From: Mytilus trossulus
Taxonomy: Eukaryota; Mollusca; Bivalvia; Mytilida; Mytilidae
Length of the DNA stretch: 64,000 nt
Assembly: GCF_036588685.1 (NCBI RefSeq)
Contig: NC_086381.1
Coordinates: forward strand, 64,115,436 to 64,179,435
Direction: 5' to 3'
Made by a program: the position numbers and the translations under genes. Within the stretch, counting starts at the first letter, position 1; each line of letters begins with the position of its first letter. The notes below the pieces were generated by a model. The model was not told where the DNA came from, did not search any database, and saw nothing but the letters and a program-made list of their open reading frames with translations. Positions 23,847 to 34,899 of the stretch are shown here, one piece after another.

Positions 23847-24774
23847 GTACAAAAGTTGCATTTATTGTTTATGTTAGATATACTGAATTTAGAAATACCA
23901 CTGAAAGCTTGTTTTCAATTATTGCGGGAAAACGCGAAGTGTAATTATTATTTTTTGTCATTCCATTAAACATGTTAAATAATTCAGTGAGTGTTCGGAT
24001 TTAGAACTCCATTTGCAATTTCTTTAACAAAACTGATTTCTTCCGTCTTATAATCATTTACGCCTATAAAATAGTGCACACATTTTCCATGTTTTCACTG
24101 ATATTTTATAATCATTGAATTTTCTGTTCATCTATAGTTTATTAAGATCCTAATAATAATACAAAATATGTAAGACAATAATGATCAATAATGAGAAGCA
24201 ACCACCTGAACAGCGGCAATGTAAACTTTGACATCGATAACGATCGTTAACTAATTAATTAATAAATACTTTTTTTAACGAAAACTTAAGAAACAATATA
24301 ATTATAGACACATTTTCCAAGGTATCTGAATATCACAGCATGCACGCCACCTGTTCATACAGCATCATACTTCCTTAAATAAAACGTACAGTGACAGATT
24401 GAAATTACGCCTTAAAAAAGTTAAAACTTGTCACAGTTACAGAAGTTTGCGATACAAACATTGTAAGATCTTTTAATGGGCGGGCCCAAAGACTCAGTCA
24501 CGTTAATTTCAGAAGAGCCCCTCCCCCCAAAAAAAATACTTATCTACAGTTGTAAACTTGTATATGTAAAAAAAAAATGTTTATTTTTTTTATTTTTTTT
24601 TCAGTGTACCCTCTTTTAATAAGATGTCTACAAGAAATAAGAAAGAAAATACCTAAACATGAAATGGATAGACTTCATATTCCGGATAATCTCAAACATG
24701 CTCTTAAATATGTTCCAGACCTCAAGTGCTCCACATATGAACGATTTTCTATTATTGATCATGATCAATCGTAA
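23537..24774 (+). CDS. VHL: von Hippel-Lindau protein homolog, copy 1 (two exons, 159 aa)
   Basis: Exons are 23537-23846 and 24605-24774. The donor is CCAG|GTACAA and the acceptor TTTTTCAG|TGTACC. The phase-1 intron splits the Val codon of Leu-Pro-Val-Tyr. Residues 17-103 form the beta domain. W33, Y43, T56, H60 and W62 align with human W88, Y98, S111, H115 and W117, which bind hydroxyproline of HIF-alpha. The alpha domain opens with the elongin-C BC box PLLIRCLQEI (residues 106-115), with the essential Leu and Cys. The product should be the substrate receptor of a Cullin-2/elongin B/C ubiquitin ligase that removes HIF-alpha in normal oxygen. It lacks the acidic N-terminal extension of human pVHL30, and its length is close to the 160-residue short human form. 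A paralog follows 1.5 kb downstream. Confidence 0.92.
24605..24774 (+). CDS. VHL: VHL copy 1, exon 2 (alpha domain, elongin-binding)
   Basis: Begins after a T-rich tract ending TTTTTCAG. It encodes VYPLLIRCLQ and the following helices, ending DHDQS-stop. The segment after the BC box is shorter than in human pVHL. Confidence 0.88.
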
Positions 24775-25103
24775 ATTTGAAAGATATGCGATTTTATCGG
24801 TGATCATCGATGGGTAAAGAAATATGGCGGGAAAATATGCAGTTCGACGACAGAATGAAATAAACGAAATGGATTTGTTTCTTTCGTATGTAAATTTGAC
24901 TAGCCACAGTCCTGGATTTGTCAAGGGTTTAAAAACATTTGTCTGGTGCATAATCATAACGTAGTCTATGGGTTTAGACTACATTGATGATATCATTGAG
25001 AAACATTGTAAAACGGGTATGACGTCATTCCACACAGGAGTATTGGATTGACGATTAAAAATATAATGGAATTCGTTGTAACATTGGACACAAATGTTTG
25101 ATA

Positions 25104-25109
25104 AATAAA
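25104..25109 (+). terminator. candidate polyadenylation signal, VHL copy 1
   Basis: AATAAA within 'ataaataaataat', about 330 bases after the stop. Plausible only. Confidence 0.3.
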
Positions 25110-25194
25110 TAATATACATAAGTTACAGAGTCAAATTTTAATCGTTTCTTTTTATATATAATTCGTTAAGTTCCAAGTTTTTTAGTGGTACATA

Positions 25195-25410
25195 TCCAAT
25201 GAGGGGGATCGGCGGGGTCCTGATCCCGAAAGCCTCTGCTTATAAAAACATGAAATCCTGAGGTCACGAATTTAAAGAAACTTAAATCTCGACATCCCGA
25301 AATTCGAAAAAAGAATTCCCGGATCACGAAAGGATCAATCCCGAAATTCCGATCTTAAAAACACCCAATCCCGACCTCCAGAAATAGATCCTGCACCCCT
25401 TCCCCTTTCA
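25195..25410. repeat. interspersed repeat family R5
   Basis: 'gggtcctgatcccgaaag', 'aattcccggatcacgaaagg' and 'ttaaaaacacccaatcccga' match the reverse complement of the copies at 31545-31740 and 55065-55245. Confidence 0.65.
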
Positions 25411-26180
25411 ATAAATGACATTTGGATTATTTTCCTTTTCTTTAGAATTAAGTGGTAGGTTTGTTTGCTATTTTATGTAGTTCAAGTTACACCATGAAAA
25501 GTTATAGATCAAGTTAGAATTTCGTTCTAGTACAATGACTTTTAACCGGCAGTGGACTATGTATTGCTATGCAATACTTACAGAATACTGGCTTGTTTTT
25601 TTTTATACATACGTTAGCGCCTAAGAAAATAACACGGTTTAATGAAGTCCCGAGCGTTATTCAATCAATGAACTTTACCAAATGTAACTATAAACCGCTT
25701 ATTTCATGTACACAATGTCCTCATCCAGTCATAACAGCAAATAGTTTTTAAAAATTCTCAACAGCTGCTTACGCCCAAACGAATGGATAACAACTGCCAT
25801 ATTTTTGACTTGGTACAGCATGATGTGTCCGTTTTTGTATCACGATAGAATTAAATCCAGAATTATAACGTAATAATTGGCTATATATTTCCGAATTCTC
25901 GCGGTTGAACTGTTCCATTGCGAATTCCCGATAAAATAACTGGCTTTTCAACAATCGATTTATACGACTAGATACCAATTACCGATTGACATTCTTCCGC
26001 CCCTCCTTAAAGTTTTTTACCTTAAATTATAGTGAATATATATTTCATCGATGAGATTCTCTCTTATAGTTTACATTGTAAAGCATTTAAGCGAAATCAT
26101 TTAACACCGTTACTGAAAAGATGTTATAACTTATGTACAGGGTGAAAAATATTAATGGACAGATTGGCACACCATACAAT
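25410..26180. other. spacer between the VHL paralogs
   Basis: Contains 'cccgagcgttattcaatcaa' and a possible R3 fragment near 25740-25800 ('aacgaatggataacaactgc'). No gene is supported. Confidence 0.4.
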
Positions 26181-26194
26181 ATAATTTTACGTTA

Positions 26195-26206
26195 GAGATA
26201 TATAAA
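26195..26206 (+). promoter_or_regulatory. TATA-like sequence upstream of VHL copy 2
   Basis: 'gatatataaataa' lies about 50 bases before the ATG at 26253. The surroundings are AT-rich, so confidence is low. Confidence 0.2.
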
Positions 26207-26252
26207 TAAACAAACATTGAGATCAATATACTTATATTTAAAACAAACTAAT

Positions 26253-26556
26253 ATGGCGACAAAGAGTGAAATAAAATCTTTAAATCATGATGAGCGATCG
26301 CATGTAGCTTTTAAAAACCGATCTTGTCGCAGAGCTACATTGTTTTGGCATAATTATGAAGGAAATTTAATACGATACGCCATTATTGAACCAGAGGGTG
26401 TACACCGGATGAACACTTATGTAACACATCCGTGGTCCGTATCAGATAGTGAAAGTGGCGACAGACTTTTAGTCGATAATAATTTCGTGTTTTATCCCCG
26501 ATCGCAAGGGGAAGAACAAGGATCAAACTATGAGAGAATTTGCATTGACCTTCCTG
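26253..26556 (+). CDS. VHL: VHL copy 2, exon 1 (beta domain)
   Basis: Encodes residues 1-101 plus one base. Without splicing the frame would run into a polyA/polyG tract and end at 26672. The GTAAGA donor makes splicing at 26556 the better reading. Confidence 0.88.
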
Positions 26557-27827
26557 GTAAGAATATACAAATTATATATATTATTAAGAGAGAGATAAAA
26601 AAAAAAAAGGGGGGGGGGGGGCGTCGGTTCTGTATTTATTTCAGAGCCACAATATTCTCAATAGCTCCTTAGTTTTTTGGTTTATTTTTCTCTAATCTTT
26701 ATTTTTTTACCAAGTTTTTTTCTGACGTATATATCTATTGTTCTCTGCTTTGTAACCCCATCTCGAACTTTATACATTCATGACATTGACATTATATTAT
26801 GGAAACGATAGTTTGAACAAACTCTGTTTGAGGCTAGTGTAAGACGATCTCTTCCCTTTATAAAATTGAACACCCCCTTTTTTGTCTCTATAATTTCCTT
26901 TACGAAAGTTGATTACAGCCTGACCACCGCACAGGCATATTGTGCACCCAATTTACATCTTTCATTACATTTATCAAAGAGTTTTATACTTATTAGATGG
27001 GTAGTACATCAAGGATAAAAAAATATATCATTGCATGCAATGATTGACGTCACTTTTATCACGTTTATCAAGACAATACAAAAAAAATGAAAAAGAAAAC
27101 AGTAAAATAACGAAATACCGACTTTCAAGGAAAATTCAAATCAGAGAGTCCTTTATCAGATGGCAACAGCATGAGCTTAAACACATCCAACGAATATAGA
27201 ACAAAAGTTGTATTCTTGGTACAGACATTTTCTTGTGTATACAGAAAATTGTAATTTAACCTGGTTTAATAACTAGCTAAACCTCTAACTTGTATGACTG
27301 TCGCACCGAACGTTATCATATTGACAACAAGTGTGAGCAAAAGAAACAGCTGTTATATTTAGGTAAAAATGTCAAAAAGCCGTAACGGTTATGAAATCCT
27401 ACTAACATGACTGGCCCTTTAGTAAAACTTTGTTTTCATGTAGGCCAAGGTCATTTATAAATTGTTAAATGCGGTATTGGTTTTGCTCATTGTTGAAGGT
27501 TGTACTATTACATATACTATTCATTTTGGTCTCAGGAGGATAATTGCCTCATTGGTAATTACATCATATCTTATATGATATTTAAAATATATTTCATTTT
27601 AAATAAAAAATTTAGTACCCAAAATCATGAAAAACCCTTATTAATATACTATAATTGTTTCAGTGTATCCTTTATGGATCAGATGTCTACAGGTTTTACG
27701 GAAAACGATACCCAAAGATACCATCGACAGTCTACAGATTCCTAACAATCTGAAACACGCATTAAATTATGCACCAGACATCCATTTTACAGATTACACA
27801 AACTTTTGCACAGTAAATGCACAATGA
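26253..27827 (+). CDS. VHL: von Hippel-Lindau protein homolog, copy 2 (two exons, 155 aa)
   Basis: Exons are 26253-26556 and 27664-27827. The donor is CCTG|GTAAGA and the acceptor TTGTTTCAG|TGTATCC. The phase-1 intron lies in the same Val codon as in copy 1. I start at the ATG at 26253 because MATKSEIKSL matches copy 1; the frame is open upstream but has no similar residues. The pocket residues W32, Y42, T55, Y56, H59 and W61 are present. The BC box reads PLWIRCLQVL. By eye the two paralogs are about half identical, with THPWSVSD, IRCLQ and NLKHAL the best-kept blocks. The role should be as for copy 1. The divergence suggests different substrates, different expression or relaxed constraint. 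The intron carries a homopolymer tract and an R1-type repeat. Confidence 0.9.
26598..26622 (+). repeat. polyA-polyG homopolymer tract in VHL copy 2 intron
   Basis: A run of about a dozen A followed by about a dozen G. Its length is likely unstable and prone to sequencing error. Confidence 0.75.
27085..27330 (+). repeat. copy of interspersed repeat family R3
   Basis: 'aaggaaaattcaaatcagag', 'tcctttatcagatggcaaca' and 'aactagctaaacctctaact' match the copies at 42400 and 57645. Confidence 0.65.
27420..27575 (-). repeat. R1-related repeat in VHL copy 2 intron
   Basis: 'tttgctcattgttgaaggtt' and 'tgcctcattggtaattacat' match the subfamily at 14430 and 48110. It ends about 90 bases before exon 2. 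Confidence 0.55.
27664..27827 (+). CDS. VHL: VHL copy 2, exon 2 (alpha domain)
   Basis: Encodes VYPLWIRCLQ through a C-terminus VNAQ-stop (TGA at 27825). This frame has no initiating ATG of its own and is supported by paralogy and by the acceptor. Confidence 0.87.
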
Positions 27828-28170
27828 GTCTGATTGGAGTACACACGCATCAATCATCTGTAAGTTTAAAATGTATAAATGCATTTTAATCTGGAACATT
27901 TCTTGAAGAAACGATAATTATGCCAGTAACCGTGAACCAATCAGAAGTTGTTTTGAGGAGCAAAACAAGACAAAGACTATCATTGATTTGGAGGTCGATA
28001 TGCAAGGGCCAAGTTGTTTGACAGAAGATCTCTAAGTATATGAAAAGTCAAGGAGGATTACGAAAAAAAATATTAATGTTGATGATGTTGACCGTCGAAC
28101 TATGATGTAGTTTGAGAAATAGTTTTGCCAGATTTACTGGAATGGACGACATTGCACAGCTTCATTTTAC

Positions 28171-28197
28171 AATAAACTAATTAACATTTGAAATAAA
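28171..28197 (+). terminator. candidate polyadenylation signals, VHL copy 2
   Basis: Two AATAAA hexamers (28171 and 28192) lie about 345 bases after the stop, in 'caataaactaa' and 'gaaataaatgt'. Confidence 0.4.
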
Positions 28198-28269
28198 TGT
28201 CAATTTCATTGTTTTATTATATACACATATATTTATTTGGTAAATAAAGGTACATGATAAAATTTAGTA

Positions 28270-28580
28270 TATATATGGAAATGGGGAATATGTCAAAGAG
28301 ACAACAACCCGACCATAGAACAAACAACAGCCAAAGGCCAACTATGGGTCTTCAACGCAGCGAGAAAATCGCGCATCCTAAAAAATTGTGTACTAGATCA
28401 GTGCAAATGGACGTCACACAACTTAAAACATATAAAGGAACAAAAATGAAAGAAAGAAGATCCAAGACCAACAAAGGCCGGCCAAAGGCTCCTGACTTGG
28501 AACAGGCGCAAAAATGAGGCGGGGTTAAACATGTTTGTGAGATCTCAACCCTTCCTCCATACCTCTAACCAATGTAGAAA
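28270..28580 (+). repeat. copy of interspersed repeat family R2
   Basis: 'ggaaatggggaatatgtcaa', 'agagacaacaacccgaccat' and 'aggcggggttaaacatgttt' match the copies at 20213 and 43785. The ORF at 28254-28517 is this repeat. Confidence 0.8.
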
Positions 28581-29490
28581 AAATTAAAGAAATAATCCCG
28601 AATAATCAATTATATATGCATAGCGATGGTACTTTTAGTTTGAGAGGGCCGTTATCATAATCACAAAAAACTATAGATCGGTTCCCTTCTTTTGTGTATT
28701 TTAAAAAAAAATGTTTGTAAAACAATGTTCCCTTTTAAAAATCTTGGAACTGACATTAACAGCCGATTTTATGCTCCAAACCAAACACCGACAGAATAAT
28801 GACCTAGTACAAGCTGGTTGTACATTTTGCATCACATTAGTTCATTGAAATTCAGAAGGTTATCTTATATTTGTTGCCTCAGACACTAGCTGTAAATATT
28901 TCATGATATATATATTCCTGACACGATTAGCGAACAATTTTAACACTGTGTATTGTATGTCTATATAAAGGGAGTTCTAGAAAATGGAAAATAACGGATG
29001 GTTGATATTGTGAAATCGGGAAATAAATTTACGAAAAAAAAGAGAGATACTTGGTAAGGGTGATGCAGTGGGAAAACGATTAAGTTGAATTAAGTGTCCA
29101 CAGGTTGGTCATCATACTTATAATTATACAAATACATTGTATAAAGTATCGTCCTATCCGTCTGAAAGTTTTTCGGCATCAACAGTAGAATTTTAAGTGC
29201 AAGGACCGTAGCACATGATAATACATACCAATATCAAAGACGTATTTGTACCCTTTGGCGGATCTAGGTGGTTCCAGGGGTTTGAACCCACTTTTTGACG
29301 ATCATTGCATCTGTTTCAGGACATTTATTTACACTGGATAAGGACACCCCTTTTGAAAATGGCTTGACCCGTCCCTGGTTTCGGTAGGTACCTGGTGGCA
29401 GGACAATTTTTTTAACCCTCAACATGGTTCAACAGATATTGGCCATTGCCATTCCAGTTAACACTTTTAGTCATGTAGAGTCACTGCTTT
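28580..29490. other. intergenic, no gene seen
   Basis: AT-rich spacer. A GC-richer patch near 29260-29400 ('ggcggatctaggtggttcc') resembles dispersed repeat DNA, but I could not match it to another copy here. Confidence 0.4.
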
Positions 29491-29492
29491 AT

Positions 29493-29687
29493 TCAATCAT
29501 TCAAAAACATGCAGTCTCTGCAAATTTTCAAAGAAGATAAAAAGTACCTCAGCAGCAGACAAGCATAACGAGATAGTGCAAAGCGGAACTGTAACTTCAA
29601 TTTTTTAACACAATCCACAGAATCATGGGCAGTTTTTTTACATAATTTATCCATGAAACCAAGTTTCAAGCACATTTTCAGGCATTG
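29493..29687 (-). CDS. possible orphan terminal exon (unrecognised)
   Basis: On the minus strand an acceptor-like TTAAATTTCAG is followed by an open frame that reads IQCLKMCLKLGFMDKLCKK and ends CMFLND-stop. The residues have the amphipathic, Cys/Lys/Leu-rich character of real protein. I found no partner exon upstream and recognise no family. It could be a chance ORF or a relic. Confidence 0.2.
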   Translation of the reverse strand, partial: QCLKMCLKLGFMDKLCKKTAHDSVDCVKKLKLQFRFALSRYACLLLRYFLSSLKICRDCMFLND

Positions 29688-30404
29688 AATAACTGAAATT
29701 TAACCAAAGGTTTTAAGCTTAACTGGCTGATAGGATCTTTTTAAATAATTTTCGATTGTATGCCTTTAATTTGAAAAAAAAATAATAACGAGAAAGAAAC
29801 TTTTAACAGCAAAATCAATCAGTCGATGTATATAAACATGTGAGGGATTCAGGCTCTTGTTTACCAGTTTTGAAATTAGCTTATATATCATGTATATTAA
29901 TGTTATGAAAATCATTTTGTTCTGGATGTCTTCAACTTTGCTATAAATTGTAATATGTGATGATTGATAGCGGATTGCTATACATCCAGTGGCAAATATC
30001 TCACTGAGTTGCAGGATGATATGATGATTTAAAGGGGGGGGATCACAGGATGAAGATTTTGTCTCCATAGAAGAAGATATGAAATGTAAGATTTAACCTA
30101 ATGGGTACAAAAAAATGCTGACAGAGAATTAATATGCCTAGAATGTCAGCATAACATTCAGAAAAAAGACAATCTGACAAACAGTCTGTATACTAATTAA
30201 TTCAGTTACTGAATCAAGAACTTGTTAGCAGGACCTTCAACATGGTCAAAAAACTGAGATTTATAGACAGTAATCTTGCTGTTCTCTCAATAACATCATG
30301 CTTATTAGGATAATTAAACAAGCATCATTTTTCACATTCATAAATACTAGAATGTCTTTCTGCATCACAATTCTATTTCCAATTTCCTTTATTTAAAGAA
30401 TTGT

Positions 30405-30560
30405 GACTCATACAAGTAGGAGGTTTAGCTAGCTATAAAACCAGGTTTAATCCACCATCATTTTCCTAAGAAAATGCCTGTACTAAGTCAGGAATATGAC
30501 AGTTGTTATCCATTTAATTTATGTGTTTGGGCTTTTGATTTTACCATTGGCTTAGGAATT
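30405..30560 (-). repeat. copy of interspersed repeat family R3 (minus)
   Basis: 'aggaggtttagctagctata', 'accaggtttaatccaccatc' and 'aagtcaggaatatgacagtt' are the reverse complement of the copy at 57645. Confidence 0.7.
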
Positions 30561-30740
30561 TTCCTTTTAGAATTTTCCTTGTAGTTCAGTATTTTAGTTA
30601 TTTAATTTTTTCTGCAAAAATAAAATGAAATAACACTTTAAGGGAATAGAAGTATAAAGCAGTTATTCTTAACACACTGCTGTCCAAACTCTGTTTGTTT
30701 TAAATATCTCATCATCTCTTAATGTGTCAGCTTTAAGACA

Positions 30741-30953
30741 ATACTGTAAATTCAGAAATTATTGCGAGGTTTTTATTATTGCGAAAAAATGCAACAGAGT
30801 TGTAAACACAATAATTTCAACTCGCATTTTAAAATATTTTATGTTAATTAAACATGACTTTTCTCTAAATCATAAAAATTAAAATCGCATTTAAGTCAAA
30901 AATGACAAAATCGCAATAATAAATGCACGCAATAATTTCTGAATTTACAGTAT
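30741..30953. mobile_element. palindromic MITE, ATACTG family
   Basis: A 213-bp element starts 'atactgtaaattcagaaatt' and ends 'aatttctgaatttacagtat'. The inverted ends are exact over the outer 20 bases and continue with 'attgcgag' and 'cgcaataa' motifs. There is no ORF. Confidence 0.85.
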
Positions 30954-31459
30954 GCAATGATTCAATAATTCACAGGGATTTCCTTCTGAAAATATTATGG
31001 CTTCTGTCAGGGTTCTCACTTAGTTTTTTTTGTGATTTCTGTATAAACCAGCCATATTAGAAACCTGTTTACACTAGCTGTGTTGATATCATCCTTAAGT
31101 TGTTAAAAAGAATATGTAAATATCTTTCTGAAAATTAGCTTATTTTTTCATACAACGGTTGTATTCAAGGTAACTCTGATAGAAACAAAAATAAAGGATG
31201 TTATTGATTACATTAATATAGCCGACATCAAGGAGGGCTGTCATTATTGTCACACAAATCTTTCTTGAAATAATACTATTACAATTATCCTTACTGAAGA
31301 ATATCCTTTTGAGTTTATGAAATACTAAGGCTTTTCTGAAATATTTTCTACCTCTTGAATAGATTACTTTAGCTGTGTTTGGCAATCTTTAATAAGGAAG
31401 TTTTGGTCCCCATTTCTCTTCAACTTTATACAGTTTTGGGGCTTTTTAACTTTTTTTTT

Positions 31460-31530
31460 TGTGCATCACTTATGTAGACGAAACATGCGTGTGGCGTAAA
31501 TACAAAATTTAAATCCTGGTATCTATGATG
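31460..31530 (-). repeat. dispersed repeat, partner of 7505-7660
   Basis: 'atgtagacgaaacatgcgtg' and 'aaatcctggtatctatgatg' are the reverse complement of the block near 7505-7570. Confidence 0.5.
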
Positions 31531-31544
31531 GGTTTATTTGTTAT

Positions 31545-31740
31545 CTATACTGAGGGGGGTAGGACCTTTATCGGGACTCCAGGATCAGGTGTTTTTAAGC
31601 TGGGGATTTCTGGATTGACCCTTTTGTGATCTGGGAATTCTTTTTTCGAATTTCGAGAACTCAGGTTTTTTAAGCCCATGAATTCGTGTTTTTAAGCTCA
31701 GGATTTCGGGATCAGGACCTCTCCTACCCTCCCTCCCTCT
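31545..31740. repeat. interspersed repeat family R5
   Basis: 'tcgggactccaggatcaggt', 'tttctggattgacccttttg' and 'aggatttcgggatcaggacc' match the copy at 55065-55245 in the same orientation and the one at 25195 in reverse. Confidence 0.7.
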
Positions 31741-32034
31741 ACACTGAGAAGAACAATATTAATTTTTATGTATAACCTTATTTGAATGTCAAACATTTTT
31801 TGTGAAAAATGATCCTGGTATCATAGATCGAATCAAATCAAATCTCTGTCAGTTAGGGAGGATTATGAAACATGAGAGTAAAACAAGAATTTTTTCATAA
31901 GATCATATTTATTATGATAATAATATAATATAAACATCCATATTCACATATCACAGTTAAAATAGATTTGAAAAGTTTTAAAATTAAAATCACATAATAT
32001 AAGAAGTAAACATCTAGTATTTACAAGTGTGTAA

Positions 32035-32277
32035 GGACTATTCCATTAAAATAGAGAGAGGACAAGGTCGTATGGAAAGTTCCATTGAAGGGTTGTTGGT
32101 CAGTTGAGATTGTATATATAAGAGGGAGATGTGGTATTATTTACAATGAGACCATTGTCCACCATACACGAGTATGTTCATTAGTTGTTTGCAAATTTCT
32201 CAGTTAGGATTTTTGAAATATTTTTTTTTCTATGTCCCTTCCTAACCAATCCTTATCAGTTTTAATGGAATAATCCT
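32035..32277. mobile_element. MITE-like inverted-repeat element
   Basis: 'aggactattccattaaaat' at the left mirrors 'ttttaatggaataatccta' at the right. The interior contains 'gatgtggtattatttacaat', a motif shared with R1. No ORF. Confidence 0.6.
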
Positions 32278-33106
32278 AATGATAAAGAAACTGGAATTAG
32301 TATGTATATATTTTGCCTATATGTTACCATTTTGTTATTTTATGAATGTCTTCTAATGCTACCTTCCACTCAAAGTCAGCCTTTTACAAGAAACCTTACA
32401 ACAAATTCTTTCGTAAGTTACTGACTCAATTCAAACAGTACTACTTCTTTTATGCAAAATTCTTTGAACATAATTTTAAGCATTTTGATCTATTTTGTTT
32501 TTTTTATTAAAACAATTACAATTATCGTGAATATAAATGCAAATAATAATTTTTAATTTTCTTTAACTTTAAATCAACTCTTTTCTTAATATTGGCTGAC
32601 AGTCGGTTAAAATTCCCAACATCAAAATAGAAAAATAATAAAAAACTGCACTAAAAACAGAAATATATTTCATATTACTAAAGCCCTTATGGGACTAAGA
32701 TCCTTAAAATACATCCAATATTTCAATACTCCGAATACAATTTTGATTGGTTAATTTCAGAGTCTAGTTTTCTGATTGGTTGACTTTTTAAAAGTCTTGT
32801 GTACAATAATCATGCTTGTAATATTTATGACAGCAAGGCCAATTGGCTTCTGCAACCACAAAAGTCAAAAAAATCAATTAAAAAAACAGTACGATAAAAA
32901 ATTACATTCAACAATTCTCATATATGTGATGTCAGAAAAAATGGCTCAATCTGCTCAACAGAAGCAATGTTTTTTCTGCAAATCTGTACAAAAATATATA
33001 TTTAGTATTTACAGACTAAATATTGCACAATATATAATCACATAATACTTGACTAGGTTAGATATCAATTCAATACAAAAGACAAAAATAATCAAAATAT
33101 CTTAAT

Positions 33107-33336
33107 AACTGTAAATTCAGAAATTATTACAGGGAATTTATTAATGTCAATAAAGTTATGTTGAAGAATATAAATTTGGTGAGTATAGCGATAATAAGAC
33201 CTCACATTTTTATATCTAATACATATATCTGTCTGCAAGTTTTCATGTATTGAAACCACTAATCACCAATTATTTTCCATTTCGAGGGAAAATAACAATG
33301 AAAATATGAGTGCAATGTTTTCTGAATTTACAGTAC
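33107..33336. mobile_element. palindromic MITE, ATACTG family
   Basis: Starts 'aactgtaaattcagaaatt' and ends 'tctgaatttacagta', the same ends as the element at 30741 with a different, AT-rich centre. Confidence 0.7.
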
Positions 33337-33339
33337 TAA

Positions 33340-34890
33340 TTCTTGAGATACTATTTTCTATGGATAACTAAGATAAAGTTGAATCAAAAGTTTAAATAGA
33401 ATACAATTATTTAATAGGAGTATACAAAATTTATAAAATCTATAGTATTCATGAATATAAAATTAATTCTCAATTGACAAAACTATTGATATCTATACAA
33501 ATAGCTACAGTATCAAATTATATAGTGGATAGGAAGACATTGTATATGTCAGTTAGTAACACCTTACTAGCCCTAAATGGTTATAACTGGAGAAACATTA
33601 TCATTTTTTTTTAATTCGTTTGTTTAAGCAGCAACAATATCCCAAAAGGGCCCTGCTGAAACCATCTTGGTTCTAAAATAAACTCCATCATGTTTTGTGG
33701 CTGTTTTATCATGCATTGCAAGGACTTATATAGACGTCCCTGTGCATTGGTTTGGATTTTTTTTATACATTTGAATTTTTTTTTTACGTTGCAGACAAAA
33801 ACGTTATCATGCCAATTGGTCAAATATTATTAATCTTGTTAAACCTAACTTTATTCAAAACTTATACATTAACAAGAATTTTAATTTATAAGAAATTCAG
33901 GTAAAAATGTTTTCTATAAAAAAATACATTTAATTACTGATTCTCAATACTATATTGCCAATGCAATGAAACAAACATTATAAAGTTTATAACACTCAAT
34001 TCAATTTTAATATATATTAATAAAAAAAATACTTTTTTTTTTAAAGAAATGACAAAATCTTACTTGAGAAAAGAACAACTTTAAAAACTATGTAAAATGT
34101 GATATAAATATGTTAATTTCACAAAAGCATTATTCAAAAGAAAATTGAGATATGTCCACATATAAATGCTTATAAAATAATCTAATTAAAATACCATTAA
34201 ACATAGCACATTGTTTGCAGCAATATGAAGTATCATATGCTGTTATTAATTGTGGGAATACCACTTTTTGTGAATGTAGTGGGTATAACTTTTATTTCTA
34301 TAGAAGTCGCTCTTCACTATACTACTACCTGTCGATACATTTATTTTTGGCATTGCACAAGTCATGTCTTCTTTGACTATTAATGACGTTAAAATACTAA
34401 ATCCCTGTGATGTGTTTTAGTCGATTTTAGTCTCTGATGCATGATTTTTTACTATTAATTGGTTTTGGCTTTTAACTAGCTGTCAGTAACTGCGAGTACT
34501 CTCAAATCGTATTTTCTTGTTAATTCGACCTGTTGATACTGTTTATAATGCTTTTTTGTCATTTTTTATTTATATGGATCTTGGCTGTATACCAGCTTTG
34601 ATTATTTGTAATATCTTCAATTTTTCACTTATTCTTACAACATTTGTATAAATTTCAAGATTATAAAAAACCGTTTTTTTTCTAAAGTGAACATTGATTG
34701 GTTAAATATTTCTCAGTGTGTTTGAATTTGTTTGATAGCCTTTTGGTCATGACTGTTTGTCTCTAATATTTAATTAACTGTGCATTTGTATTCAGATATC
34801 GCAGATCAAATTTATTCGTTCTTTGTGTAATCATACGTTTTTTGATTGAGTTAAGTCTGCTAATTGATATTTTATCGTATGTTTTTATAT
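33340..34890. other. intergenic, AT-rich, no gene seen
   Basis: Long AT-rich spacer with T-runs. Small ORFs lack domains and splice patterns. Confidence 0.45.
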
Positions 34891-34899
34891 GTTGTGATG

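Noticed and set aside
23847-23944. Unspliced read-through end of VHL copy 1
   Set aside because: The read-through residues have no VHL similarity, and splicing at CCAG|GTACAA joins in frame to an exon with the BC box.
26217-26252. Upstream start for VHL copy 2 at 26217
   Set aside because: The codon there is TTG, and the paralog starts at the residue matching the ATG at 26253.
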